Shown here: one piece after another, positions 37,912 through 49,135 of the stretch
How the letters are laid out: every line of letters begins with the position of its first letter
Position numbering within the stretch: the stretch's first letter is position 1
Source of the DNA: Gossypium raimondii
Taxonomy: Eukaryota; Streptophyta; Magnoliopsida; Malvales; Malvaceae
Assembly: GCF_025698545.1 (NCBI RefSeq)
Contig: NC_068576.1
Span: 51,990,390 to 52,054,389 of the forward strand
DNA length: 64,000 nucleotides
Direction of reading: 5' to 3'
Position numbers and translations under genes: made by a program
The notes under the pieces: generated by a model
Database searches by the model: none
Told to the model about the DNA's origin: nothing
What the model saw: the letters and a program-made list of their open reading frames with translations, nothing else

Positions 37912-37999
37912 GGGCATATGATGAATCTCATGTTGTAATGGGTAATTTGCGTCTGAACTAGTATTTCTTGATGCTAAAACACCTTGGAGACCTGATGCC
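37912..37999 (+). ncRNA. Box C/D snoRNA with two guides (18S and 25S), copy 1
   Basis: The stem GGCAT/ATGCC surrounds C box ATGATGA (37918-37924) and D box CTGA (37992-37995), with D' CTGA after TTGCGT and C' TGATGC. The D' guide GGGTAATTTGCG pairs with conserved 18S CGCAAATTACCC. The predicted site is the first A, homologous to yeast Am436 and human Am468. The D guide ACCTTGGAGAC pairs with large-subunit GTCTCCAAGGT, the region modified with U24 in yeast and animals (recalled). A close paralogue lies 335 bases downstream. Confidence 0.85.
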
Positions 38000-38246
38000 A
38001 CTTTTTTCAATGTATTTGGAAACATTATTTTCTTTAGTGATTGAAGCCAGATCTTATGCTTATTTCGTTGGATTCCTTTTTTACTTAGGTTATGATGGTT
38101 TTGCTTATTAGATAGCATATCGCTAAAGGTTTGCTTACATCCTTAAATTAATGTTTCACTTTTTGTACGCTAATTCATTCAAAGCTTTGCTTTTTTATTT
38201 TGTTCGTTTATCAATTCAACAATTGTCCCCTCATGTTTATGTTTTT

Positions 38247-38331
38247 GGGCAACTGATGAATTCCTTTATGCAATGGGTAATTTGCGTCTGATAATCTTTA
38301 CTGATGCTATCACCTTGGATACCTGATGCCC
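38247..38331 (+). ncRNA. Box C/D snoRNA, copy 2 of the preceding gene
   Basis: The stem GGGCA/TGCCC surrounds C box CTGATGA and D box CTGA (38323-38326). The D' guide ATGGGTAATTTGCGT is identical to copy 1, so the 18S site is the same. The D guide has changed one base (CCTTGGATAC against CCTTGGAGAC), which would put a mismatch or wobble in the 25S duplex. This is a local tandem duplicate in which one guide is conserved and the other is drifting. Confidence 0.85.
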
Positions 38332-39160
38332 TTTTCTTGCATTACTTTTAAAGCATTATGTGCTTTGTCTTTTCTAATTTGAATTGCCTTTTGGATCCAT
38401 AATTAGCTTGTCAAGTTGGGTTCAGGTTTTATATCTTATATTTGAGTTATGATTAAGTGTATATCTGTATATTGACTGTATATTGATTCAAAGTGTCATT
38501 GTACTGCATGTGACATCTCCTAATAACTATTTAGCCCCAGTTTTGTTTAAGGGGACCTGTAATACTGAATGGATCCTTAAATGAGTTTGCTGATTTTTTT
38601 TTCTTGAGTTCTAGTCTTCTCCAATGGATTATTAACGGTGTATAATATAATGTCACCTCTTCAGAATTGTGTGCGTTACTTTTTTAATAAACCTTAGTTT
38701 TGATTTATGCTTCTCATGCCTTCTTCAAGACGATCTCTGATTTTGGTCAGATATGCTGTAAATGCTTAATGGATGAGCAACCTTGGCAAGGGGACTCGGA
38801 AGACTTTTTCTCTCGCTTGTAATACGCAATGGCTTGATTATGATATATATTTTTGTTTATTTGCCGAGAAGATCAAGTGTGTAATGTTTTGAGAAACACA
38901 CCAAATTGTATTTGTTCTTTTTATTGCATAGCAATTGGATTTGGTGGTTCTTTACATGTAACTTTTGCAATGAATCACATCCGACCAATTTGCAGGATAA
39001 CGTGCTATAAAACTATATTGAACTTCACTGCTGCCTCTAGTTTCTAATATATCACTGTCAAAAGATAACTTATTTTGAGAAACATAAGCGATTAATTTCC
39101 CTTGGACCAAGATGAATCCATTAAAGCGAAAGAGTTGATACAGTCAACTAAGAATTTAAA
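38332..39160. other. Downstream of the snoRNA cluster, nothing certain
   Basis: No further C/D box pair with a terminal stem was found. This could be the 3' part of the snoRNA precursor and the 3' flank of the minus-strand oxygenase gene that starts at 40657. No exon was recognised. Confidence 0.4.
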
Positions 39161-40657
39161 CTAGAGCTTCAATTTCTTCACCATAAATTTCCCATCAAGC
39201 TTGCTGCTCATCTTCAGTTCCATGAACTCCTGAAATGATACAGTCTTATAAAGTGCCTTGTTGGTCTTCGTAAGATCTGGCAAAGGACCAATCTGGGTAC
39301 ATCTTTTTGGATTGTGAAATGCTGCAATTGACAGCCGCTCTTTTTCCGGATTAACCACAGCTCTGTGTTCTATGCTTTTATATTCTCCATTGCTCATAAT
39401 CTGCATGTATAACATCTTTTCGTTTAGTGGCACTTTACGTATTCAATCAGTCAAGTGTATGGAGTTTCAAGTATTGTTATGCTTGTGTTACCTCCATCAT
39501 GTCTCCAATATTGATGATAAATGAGGCAGGGATGGGTTTAACAGGCACCCATTTCTCATTTCTCTTGATTTGTAATCCTTCAACTTCATTCACTTGAAGC
39601 AAGAGCGTTAAGCCTGTAGCGTCTGAGTGTGGTGCTAGACCATATACCTTGCTTGCCTCTGCACAGGGTGGATAATAGTTCATCCTTATTCCTTGTATTC
39701 CATCCTCAAAAAAGCTTGCAAGCATCTCGGGATCAGTCCCCAGGTTATTGGCCATCAGCTTCATTAGATGAATCATAACCTTATGCAACTCCATTGAGTA
39801 CTTATCAAAACTTGCTCTGAGAACAGAAAAAGTCGCAGACAATTAATGCTAAACCTAGTGGCGAATCTAGGGGTTGGGGGTTAAAAATTTTAAATTAATA
39901 AAAATAAAATTATATTTTTACCCCTAAAATTATAAAAAATTAATTTAATTCTTTAAAAATTATAAAAATATAAACTATAAAAACTTAAAATTTCATTCCC
40001 CTAAAAATTTGTTCTAACTTCTCCTTGGCTATACGCCTATACCCTATTACGGTCATGAAGTTGAAGGGTCAAGAGGGGGTTTATTGATTTACCCGAATGA
40101 AGGGGGGTTGGTCGGCCGGAATCTCGGATCTCTTGTGGACACAGGCAGGCCAAAAAGGAAGAGCATGTCACCCCAATCAAGCTTCTGGTCTTCTGAAAGA
40201 ACGAAAGCTTGACCGTACCCTTCAAGGTAATTTGGTATCTTTGCATAAGCCATTTTCTCCTCCAAGGGCAAGTTGAAGAACTCCTGTGTATCGGTCTTCA
40301 TTTTCTCAATCACTTCATCTGCTACCCCATGGTTGATTAACTGTTGCACCCAACAGTAAGAATGAACTACTGAATCCATAGACGTAAAAAAAGTATAATT
40401 GTGTTTCAATTAGGTACCTGGAAGAAACCCCAGTCTTTGCAAGCCTGGTGGAGTTTTTTCTGTTCATCATGATGGTCTAGTTTGCTCATGTCAATTACAG
40501 GAATCTGCTGGGATTCATCTATGGAAACTACATCGAATTCGACCTCTGGTCTGATGTATCTGGATGGGATTCTGTTGAGGTTCTTGGATGCAAGAGCTTG
40601 GACATTCTCAACTGGTAAAGAATATAACATATCTGTGCTCTGCACTTTTGTTTCCAT
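39161..40657 (-). CDS. SRG1-like 2-oxoglutarate/Fe(II) oxygenase, copy A (intact)
   Basis: Four exons: 40418-40657, 40093-40340, 39492-39816 and 39161-39400, giving 1053 nt and 350 aa, unbroken. The N-terminal DIOX_N region contains VPVxxVQALASKN-type text (LPVENVQALASKN), IPVIDMSKLD, WGFFQ/LINHG and EFFNLPLEEKMAYA. The C-terminal 2OG-Fe(II) domain has the iron ligands His226 and Asp228 (APHSDATGLTLLLQ) and His283 (SIEHRAVVN), and the 2-oxoglutarate RxS motif Arg293/Ser295 (RLSIA). The family (SRG1, norcoclaurine synthase-like and codeine demethylase-like enzymes, DOXC class) oxidises small molecules; the substrate cannot be read from sequence. Intron 2 contains a MITE-like insertion. It is the leftmost member of the tandem array. 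Confidence 0.93.
39858..40033. mobile_element. MITE-like insertion in intron 2 of oxygenase copy A
   Basis: GTGGCGAATCTAGGGG at the left and GTTCTAACTTCTCCTTGGC at the right are diverged inverted ends. The A/T-rich centre (AAAATTATAAAAAATTAATT) resembles the element at 51273-51497. Non-coding. Confidence 0.5.
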
Positions 40658-41554
40658 TGCTGTAAAGCTGTCTCAAGTTAAACACTACCCTCAAATTATG
40701 GTGTTAATGCGCTAGGTAATTTATGCTTTGCTCCTTTTCCATCATTTTCTGTTTTCTAAAATACAGAACACTACCAAATCGTTTTTGTCCTTTGCATGAA
40801 TTATTGAAAAATATATCCTTTTTTAATTATTATTTTCGAAGCTTTTTGTCGCCTTCACTTTGGATCAAATCTTTGGCCATCTGAAACGATCCTGCTCCGA
40901 CAGGCTATAAGCACTGAGAAATTAGAATTGCACACCAATTGTTTAATCAGAACTATTTAATACAATCAATTTTACATAAACTGTTTCTTTGTAGTTCCTT
41001 GAAGACCCTACTTTGTCATTTTCTCGATGAAAATCCTACCATTATGTTAGGAGCTAAACTAAAATTTCTCAGTAATTAGAATAACAGACAGAAAACAATG
41101 AAAAAGAAGATGAAGAGATTTTAAGAATATAAAAATATATATAAAGAAGAGAATGTTTTAAAGGAAAGTTACCTAAAACACGGAATGAAAACAGGAACAA
41201 AAATCTCTAAGTGTTTGGATTCTAATTCAATAAGAGTAGTTTTTCGGAATGAAATAGAATTTTTCTTTTCTTTTAATAAGAATGAAATACGATTTATTAG
41301 AATAGAATATAATTTTTTATAATTTATAATATATAATTTAATTTAATAAAGATACTTCGGTTACAATAGTAAAATTAATTATTTAATATGTTTTATAATA
41401 AATATATTTATAAAAAATTTCATTAAAAATTTATTTGGGTCAAATGAGTTTTTAACTTTTATCAAGATTTTTGTCAATGTAGGGGAATATGTGTTCGAGT
41501 GCTTATATCAGGGGTGGGGAAGTTGAGGTTGAACTGATATGTGACAATATAGAT
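40658..41554. other. Spacer between oxygenase copies A and B
   Basis: The right-hand part of the upstream region (about 40760-41060) is homologous to 48600-48900, upstream of copy B. Shared words include TTTGTCCTTTGCATGAATTA and CCTTGAAGACCC. The interval 41090-41500 is AT-rich with no gene. A SINE-like word (GTTCGAGTGC) occurs near 41490. Confidence 0.5.
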
Positions 41555-41672
41555 AGAAACACTTAAAGCATGTAATTTCTTCAACAATTCCGGTGAATAC
41601 ATTTATATTTCTCTGTCTTAACAATTGATTTTGCAAATGAACTGAAGAAAGCTTCTTCATTAGATGCAAAAG
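41555..41672 (-). pseudogene. Peroxidase last-exon relic 1
   Basis: GTCTTAACAATTGATTTTGC, AAATGAACTGAAGAAAGCTT and CTTCATTAGATGCAAAAG match the 3' end of exon 4 of the intact peroxidase gene (about 57720-57820) in the same orientation. Only about 120 bases remain. It separates oxygenase copies A and B. Confidence 0.7.
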
Positions 41673-41951
41673 TTCATGTTGTTGGAAACATGTCAAATAA
41701 GCTTAATCGATTTTTAATATGATTTTCACAAATTGTTGCATTTCCAGATACAACAATCCTGTTATTTCAAACATTGGAAACAAGTTGCAAAAGAAGAGAT
41801 TTAACATGGACGAAGAGCTAGTAAAGCCAATAAGATTTTTAACTAGAGCTTCATTTGATTCAACATCCCTGGACCTTTCCCGCTAAGCCTCAGTATCAGG
41901 AACTCCTCAAGTGACATAGTCTTGTACTGTGCTTTCTTTGTCTTAACAAGG

Positions 41952-42325
41952 TGATGAACTTTGGCCTGTAATGCAACAACAGACCAACATTGAAGCTGAA
42001 CCAGTGCAGCAACAACATTTTGTCCATATGTAACTTGACTTAGTTCTTTTGTAATTTGTATTTAAAGTTGGTAGGATTAGTTGTTGATTTGTGTTTGATG
42101 TAATAGTTGATATGTAAGCTACATTTTGTGTGTAATTCAAGCTTTGTTTTAGTCAATATATTAGTGGGAGCAGTTATGTATTAGGAATCTATCAATGCAA
42201 CTTATTTGTTCCTGTTATTCTTAATGAAAACATATAAGAAAATCACTTTTCAGATTTCAATCTTTGCTCAATTCTCTTTGAATTCGATTTTATCTTCTTC
42301 TTCTTTTGCTGCCAAAACCTCAACA
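41952..42325 (+). repeat. Copia 5' LTR
   Basis: 374 bp, TG...CA ends, matching 46752-47133 over its whole length. It is followed at once by AATGGT, as expected for the start of a tRNA-Met primer site. Confidence 0.9.
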
Positions 42326-42330
42326 AATGG

Positions 42331-44945
42331 TCTACGATTTCACAAAATGATTTCGTGAAAATTTCGTTCGAAAATTTCGACGTTTGAGCACTCAATTTAG
42401 TCAAAAGGACTAAATTGTAAAAAGTGCAAAAGTTGAGTTCTACATGTTAGAGGTGTCCAATTGTTATGAAACTTTAAATTGGAGGTACTTATATGGAATT
42501 AGACATTGGTTAAGTTGGTAGAAAAAAATGGACATGAGATAAGTGAAATAGAAAATTTTTAAGTTAGGGGCAATTTGGTAATCTAGTAATTAAAATGAAT
42601 TAAAAGGGAAAAAGATGGCAAATTATGCTCATCTTCTTCATTAGGACGAAATCAGCAAGGGGGGAAGCCATAGTTAGGGTTTTCAAGCTTCCAAGCTCCA
42701 TAGTAAGTGATCCCAAGCCCCGTTTTTAATGTTCTTTATGTTTTTGAGATCCCGGTAGCTTAATTTAGCTTATTTTAGCAATAATTTAACCTAGGGTTTT
42801 TATTTGGAAAAATACCCATAGGTGAAAAGTGTTTATTTTGATGTTTTATGATAGAATATGAAGCTATAAATTATGTTAAACAACTTTTGCTAGCCGATTT
42901 TAAGTGAAAACGAGTAAAACGACAAAATCGGTAAAAATACCTAATGTTCATAAGTACATGTTAGAGTGGGAATTGATGTTTCCATAGAAGGGAAAAATGT
43001 TCAGCATGTCATAAAACATAAGAATAAGGGATGAATTTTAATTTCCGAGCCTTGGGGAAAAAATGTAATTATGTAAAAGTTTAGGGGCAAATCGTAATTT
43101 TGAAAAAATTAGAGTCGAGGGCTGTTTTGATGAATGTGAGTATTAAATAAGTTAAATTTGCTATTTTAGATCAAGAAGAACGAAACTCGAGGTTAGACAA
43201 AGGGAAGAATAAAGTTGAAGACTAAGTTGGTGAATTGGACTATATTTGATACCGAGGTAAGTTTACGGTAAATAAATACAATATTTTAATAATTATTATT
43301 AATGTTGTTATTTTCCAGCAATTATATATTTATTTCATGAATTTATTTGATGATGACCCAAGCATAAAATGGTAGAGAATAAAAATTAAAAAGTCCCGTT
43401 GATACATAAGGATAGTATTGGATACAAATGTCATGACATTTGGGTAAAGAGGTCCCATGTAAGACCATGTCTGGGACATAGCATTGGCACCGAGATGAGA
43501 GGTCCCATGTAAGACCATGTCTGGGACATGGCGTTAACACGAGATGAGAGGTCCCTATAAGACCATGTCAGGACATGGCATGGGCACCGAGATGAGAACA
43601 TCCCATGTAAGACCATGTCTGGGACATGGCTTTGGCATGTTATTATCAGAAGAGACCCGAGTATCCTTATTGTTCCAATGTAGCTCTACGGGCTTGTAAA
43701 CGAATCATGTTCATGAAAGTTCAGTTTAAAGCATAAGTGGCAAGCTCAGGTAAGTTATAAGAGTTAAGAACTTATTATACTATCAATTGATGTTCAACGA
43801 TGCAACAAGAGATGAGTAAGTTATGCACACAAGTATTCTAAGTAAATAAGCAAGAGAACTAAAATGAGATTAGCTAAAGAGTAAACTAGAGATATAGACA
43901 CTTGAATTTAATTAATTGTGTTTAATGTTGTTATTTATTTGCTAGTAAACTTACTAAGCTTTATGCTTACTTCTTTTATTTCTTTTTCTCTTATAGTATT
44001 GCAAAGCTACTTCAAGGATCCTAAAGAAGTCGGAGATCGTCCACACTATCAACCACAACTGCTCGGTATTTTATGTCAAAACACGTTTGAGTTATGGCAT
44101 GTATAGGGATTTAGTTATTTTGTATGTTTGTAATGATGATTTTGCTAATGAATGATGTGTAAGCATTTGATGATGTATGGTCATTAAAATGGTTAAGTAT
44201 GAAGGTGTTTGTTGTTATGAAAGATTAGGTGATAAATTATGCATGGAAGTCATGAAAGGATAAAATTTTGCAAAGAAACAGAATTCAGGCAGCACAGTGA
44301 CGTGAATTTGAAAAATCACCTAGGATGGTATAAAATGAATTAGTGGGTGAATGATATATGGAATCAAAGCTTGTTGAGTCTATTTTCATGTAAAAATAAC
44401 TGTGTAACAAAAAGAAATTTATATTTTAAGATATGTGAATTTTAGTGAGACAAAGTCAGAACTTTTTTTGGAGTCCCCTGTTCTGAGTTTAGAAAATAAT
44501 TAAAAATTGTATAAAATGGTTATGAGTTATAGTTTATATTTCTAGATTCCTTATTGAGTCTATTTTCTGTAGAAACAAGTAAGAACTTCATATGAAAATC
44601 CTATAGTGAGAAAATTTATTTTTAGTAACAAGAGGTCAGAACAGTCAAACAGAGAAACAGGGGAGACTTTAACTAATAAACTGTACTAATTTGCTGAACC
44701 AAAAATTATAAAAATTTTATGGTATGTAGATATGAGTCTAGTTTTAGGGAAAATTTACGGAATTAAATTTTGAGTCCTGTAGCTCGAGTTATAATTAATT
44801 TAGTAACTGCTGCGCAATTGGACAGGTTTGCTGTAAATAGTGAAATTAATTTTCAAAGTAAATTTTTAAGCTCCGAATTAGTAAGATAAGCTAAGTAATA
44901 CCTCGTGCTTGACTCCGGAAACGGTCTCGAGTAAGGGGTGTTACA
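42331..44945 (-). mobile_element. Long LTR-type repeat (probably Gypsy) nested in the Copia element
   Basis: Its right end, AGTAAGGGGTGTTACA (to 44945), is the inverse of the TGTAACACCCCTTAC start of the solo LTR at 19753. The adjoining 600 bases (GACTCCGGAAACGGTCTCGA, then GAGTCTATTTTC words) are also homologous to it. The left part (CTACGATTTCACAAAATGAT onward) is typical of long cotton LTRs. The left boundary is not certain. No coding domain was seen. Old and incomplete. Confidence 0.6.
43430..43640. repeat. Tandem repeat with GACATGG palindromes inside the nested LTR
   Basis: Four units of about 55-60 bp containing GGTCCCATGTAAGACC, CCATGTCTGGGACATGG and GCACCGAGATGAGA. The CCATGTC-TGG-GACATGG core can form a hairpin in every unit. 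Part of the LTR. Confidence 0.85.
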
Positions 44946-45347
44946 TTTTGGTGTGAAAATGCTGTCTAATTTGGTATATAAATGCTGTCCAAAATTAATG
45001 TATATGAGCTGTCCAAACAGAGTAGATTACCTATGTTGTAATATGTAGTATAGTTAGTAAATTGAAATGAAATAAATGTTTGGATATATGCTTGATTTAT
45101 GATATTAAATTTTGATTAGGTAAATGATAATGATATGGTTGAGTTGTTGAAACATGATTAGTATATGAAATTTGATTAATGATGCATGTTTGATTTTAAT
45201 TGGTTATGTGATAATATATATATGGAATGAAATTTCACGGTTGAGTTAGTATAATTTAAAAAAAAATAAAAAAATTTCTGAGTTGGGTTTTGATCGGTAA
45301 TGCCTCGTAACTCTAATCCGATGACAGACACGGGTCGGGGTGTTACA
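44946..45347 (-). mobile_element. Head part of a second LTR-type repeat
   Basis: It ends CGGGTCGGGGTGTTACA (to 45347). The inverse, TGTAACACCCCGACCCG, is the start of a related LTR subfamily. The preceding repeat appears to sit inside or against it. Copia reverse-transcriptase sequence resumes immediately after. Confidence 0.55.
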
Positions 45348-45350
45348 GAA

Positions 45351-46710
45351 GTGGGTGTTTAGGGTCAAATACAATGCTGATGAGACTCTAAACAAACACA
45401 AGAAAAGACTTGTGGTGAAGGGATACAACCAATAATATGGGATCAAATTCATTGAAACCTTTGCTCCTGTTGCAAGGTTAGATACAATAAGACTTCTGTT
45501 TGCCTTGGCTGCTCAGAAGCAATGGAGAGTGCATCAGCTAGATGTCAAGTCTGCTTTTCTGAATGGCTTCCTCAAGGAAGAAATCTTCATTGAACAACCA
45601 GAAGGGTTCAAGGTTTCTGATGAAGAGGACAAGGTCTACAAGCTTAAAAAGGCCTTGTATGGTCTGAAGCAGGCCCCCAGGGCTTGGTATGATAGGGTTA
45701 ATGCATAGTTTAGGCTCGGGTTCGAGAAGAGTGTGAGTGAGCATACTCTTTATATGAAGAAATTAAAGAGTGAAACCCTGCTGATTGTGTCACTTTATGT
45801 GGATGACTTGCTCGTAACTGGAAGCAAGAAGGAGCTGATTAATGAGTTTAAAATGCAGGTGCAAGATGTTTTTGAAATGACTGACTTGGGGGAAATGACA
45901 TATTTTCTTGGTATGGAAGTAATTCAGACTGATCAAGCTATCTTGATAAGTCAGCAGACTTTTGCTTTGAAGATCCTAAACAAATTTTGCATGTCAAATT
46001 GCAAAATTGTTAGCACACCAGTGGTTCAAGGTGAAAAATTAACCAGCAATGGCAACCATGAAAGAGTTTATGAAAATGAGTATAAAAGCCTTGTAGGATG
46101 TCTGCTCTACTTGACAACTACAAGACCTGATATCATGTTTGCTGTTAGCCTTCTATCCAGATTCATGCATTGCTACGATGTTGTTCATTTTAAAGCAACC
46201 AAAAGAGTTCTTAGATATGTGAAAGGGATTTTGGATTATGGAGTGAAGTTTGAAAAGGCAAAAGAGCTCAAGCTGATAAGGTATTCTGATAGCGATTAGG
46301 CAGGTTCCATCGATGACATGAAGAGCACTTCTGGTTATTTCTTCACTCTTGGGTCAGGGGTCTTTTGTTGGAGTTCAAAGAAGCAACAAACTGTTACTCA
46401 ATCAACAGTTGAAGCATAGTAAATTGCAGCTGCAACAACTGTTAATCAAGCCATTTGGCTTAGGAAGCTCTTGTGTGATTTGAATGAAGATCAAGTTGAA
46501 GCTACTGAAATTAGAGTTGACAATCAGTCAGCTGTTGCCATAGCAAAAAATCCAGTATTTCATGGCAAGACCAAGCATTTTAAGATTAAATTTCATTTTG
46601 TTAGAGAGGCTGAACAATCAAATGAGGTTAATCTAACTCATTGCAGCTTAGAAAATCAGTCTACTGATATTCTAACTAAGTCTCTTGGTGCTAAAGATTT
46701 GAGAAGTTAA
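45351..46710 (+). mobile_element. Copia reverse transcriptase and RNase H remnant
   Basis: Recognisable Ty1/Copia blocks in order are the RT words [20 protein letters not shown] and LYVDDLLVTG, the connection region, and the RNase H words VDNQSAVAIAKNPVFHGKTK and STDILTK. Same strand as the LTRs. Broken in several places; a fossil. Confidence 0.9.
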
Positions 46711-46751
46711 GAAGAAATATTGGTGTTTGTTGCATACAGTCCAATGAGGAG

Positions 46752-47133
46752 TGATGAATTTTGGCCTGCAATGCAACAGCAGACCAGCATTGAAGCTGAA
46801 CCAGTGCAGCAACAACATTTTGTTCATACGTAACTTGACTTAGTTCTTTTGTAATTTGTATTTAAAGTTGGTAGGATTAGTTACTGATTTGTGTTTGATG
46901 TAATAGTTAATATGTCAGCTACATTTTGTCTGTAATTCAAGCTTTGTTTTAGTCAATACATCAGTGGGAGCAGTTATGTATTAGGAATCTGTCAATGTAA
47001 CTTATTTGTTCCTTTTATTCTTAATGAAAACATACAAAAAAAATCAATTTTCAGATTTTAATCTTTGCTCAATGCTATTTGAATTCGATTTTATCTTCTT
47101 TTCTTTTTTGTTTTTGCTGCCAAAACCCCAACA
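46752..47133 (+). repeat. Copia 3' LTR
   Basis: 382 bp, TG...CA ends, preceded by a short purine tract (ATGAGGAG). Pairs with the 5' LTR at 41952-42325. Confidence 0.9.
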
Positions 47134-48336
47134 CAAGGTCTGCCAATGGTCCAATCTTAGTACCTACTTTCGAATTGTGAAATGCTGCCATTGACAGTCG
47201 CTCTTTCTCCTGATTCACCACAACTCTATGTTCTATGCTTCTCTATTCTCCATTGCTCATAATCTGTATTCATAGAATCTCTTCACTTCGAGGCACATTA
47301 CATATACAATCCATCAAGTCTAAAGTCTGTATGTAGCTTCAAATATTGTTATGTTACCTCTATTATGTCTCCAATATCGACGATCAATGCACCAGGGATG
47401 GGTTTAACAGACACCCATTTTTCATCTGTCTTGATTTTTAATCCTTCATCTTCATTCACTTGAAGCAATAGTGTTAAGCCTGTGGCGTCAAAGTGTGGAG
47501 ATGCACCCAATACCTTGCTTGCCTCTACACAATGTGGATAATAGTTCATTCTTATAACTTGTGCTCCATCCTCAGAAAAGCTTGGAAGCATCTTAGGATC
47601 AATCCCCAAGTTCTTGGCAATCCGTTTAATGAGATAAATTGTAACCTTATGCAACTCCGTCGAGTACTTGTCAAAGGTTTTTCTGAAAACAATTCAAGTT
47701 ACAGACATCCTAATACGGTCATGAAGTTGAAGGATCATTATTGTCTATTGATTTACCTAAAGGAAGGGGGATTGGTCGGCCATAATCTTATATTTCTTAA
47801 TGGCACAGGCAGGGGAAAAAGACAGAGCATGTCATTCCAATCTAGCTTCTGATCTACCGACCTTACCAAGGTTTGACCGTAACCTTCAATCTCATTTGGT
47901 AGCTGTGCATAAGCCATCTTCTCCTCCAATGGAAACTTAAAGAACTCTTGAGTGTCAATCTTCATTTTCTCAATCAGTTCATCTGCTATCCCATGATTGA
48001 TTAACTGTTTCAACGTCAATAAAGATGAACCACTAAGTCCATTGATGTAAAAAAAAAAAGTTATTGTTCTTTAAGAATTCTGTTTCAATTAGGTACCTAG
48101 AAGAAACCCTAGTCTTTGCAAGCCTGGTGGAGTTTTTTCTGTTCATCACCATGATCTAGTTTGCTTATGTCAATTACAGGAATCTACTGGGATTCATCTA
48201 TGGGAACTACTTCAAATTCGATCTCAGGTCTGATATATCTGGATGGGATGTTCTTTAGGTTCTTGGATGCAAGCGCTTGGACACTATCAACAGGTAAAGA
48301 ACCAGCAAATGCTCTGCTCACCACCTTTGTTTCCAT

Positions 48337-49135
48337 TTCTGTGAAGCTGTTGTTGGAGAATATGGATAATTACATGGGTTAGCCCAAATTAAAATGATCT
48401 AATTTGGTTAAAGTTTTATTAGGTTTTAATTATTAAATAAAGTATGAGTCAAATATGTGTAAATACTCTAATCTTTTTGCTTGTTATCCATCATTTCTAA
48501 TTTCTATAATACAGACGCCTCCTAACCACTTTTGTTTCCATTGCCGTAAAGCTGTCTCAAGTTAAACAGTACGCTCAAATTATAATGTTAATGCATTACT
48601 TATTGAAAGGATATAAAACCACCAAACCGTTTTTGTCCTTTGCATGAATTATTGAAAAATATGTCCTTTTTTAATTTTTATTTTCGAAGCTTTTTGACTT
48701 TCACTTTGGGATCAAATCTTTGGAAATCTGAAACGACCCTGCACTAATGCCGACAGGCTATAAACACTGAGAAATTAAAATTGCACACCAATTGTTTAAT
48801 CAGAACTACTTAATATAATCATTTTTACATCAACTGCTTCTTTGTAGTTTCTTGAAGACCCTGCTTTGTCATTTTCTCGAACAAAACCCTACCATTCTAT
48901 TACGAGCTAATCTAAAATTACTTAGTAATCAGAATAACAGACAGAAAACAATGAAAAAGAAAAAGAAGATGAAGAGATTTTAGAGAAGACAAAAAAAAAA
49001 AAGAAAGAAAAGAGAATGTGTTTAAAGCAATGTTAGAATGAAATACAATTTTCTATTCTTTTAATAGGAACAGAATATGATTTTTATAATTTATAATTTA
49101 ATTTAATACAGATACAAATACTTATTTGCAGCAAC
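48337..49135. other. Spacer between oxygenase copies B and C
   Basis: Homologous to the spacer right of copy A (40680-41060), including GCATGAATTATTGAAAAATA and ACCAATTGTTTAATCAGAAC. It is therefore part of the duplicated unit. No gene was seen. Confidence 0.55.

Larger units (their letters stand above)
41952..47133 (+). mobile_element. Copia LTR retrotransposon in exon 4 of oxygenase copy B (broken)
   Basis: 5' LTR is 41952-42325 and 3' LTR 46752-47133. Both run TGATGAA...CAACA and are flanked by the perfect duplication CAAGG (41947-41951 and 47134-47138). Reverse transcriptase and RNase H sequence of Ty1/Copia type lies at about 45351-46710. LTR-type repeats of another family occupy 42.33-45.35 kb. 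By eye the LTRs differ at roughly two dozen of about 375 aligned bases, which under usual plant rates suggests a few million years. It is broken in several places and incomplete. Confidence 0.9.
41843..48336 (-). pseudogene. SRG1-like oxygenase copy B, broken and interrupted by a Copia element
   Basis: Exon 1 is 48097-48336, exon 2 47757-48004, exon 3 47358-47682, and exon 4 is split into about 47139-47265 and 41843-41951 by a Copia insertion with target duplication CAAGG. Exon sizes (240, 248 and 325 nt) equal those of copy A. In-frame stops replace Q in DESQQIP, W in DWGFFQ, the last Q of exon 1, and Y in NGEYKS. The iron-binding motif reads PHFDATG. The remaining reading frames are still clearly oxygenase (LINHGIADELIEKMKIDTQE; KNLGIDPKMLPSFSEDGAQV). 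It is a dead copy closest to copy C. Confidence 0.9.

Noticed and set aside
37582-38331. Idea that the snoRNAs lie in an intron of the PRPP synthetase or oxygenase gene
   Set aside because: The PRPP synthetase coding region ends at 34194, the oxygenase is on the other strand, and the cluster has its own telo-box and TATA.
38700-38860. Possible fifth snoRNA (CTGA words and GGATGAGC near 38720-38790)
   Set aside because: No C box properly spaced from a D box, no terminal stem, and no convincing H/ACA boxes.
43330-43616. Frames with repeated MVLHGTS/GPL words
   Set aside because: They are translations of the tandem GACATGG-palindrome repeat in an LTR, not a repeat protein.
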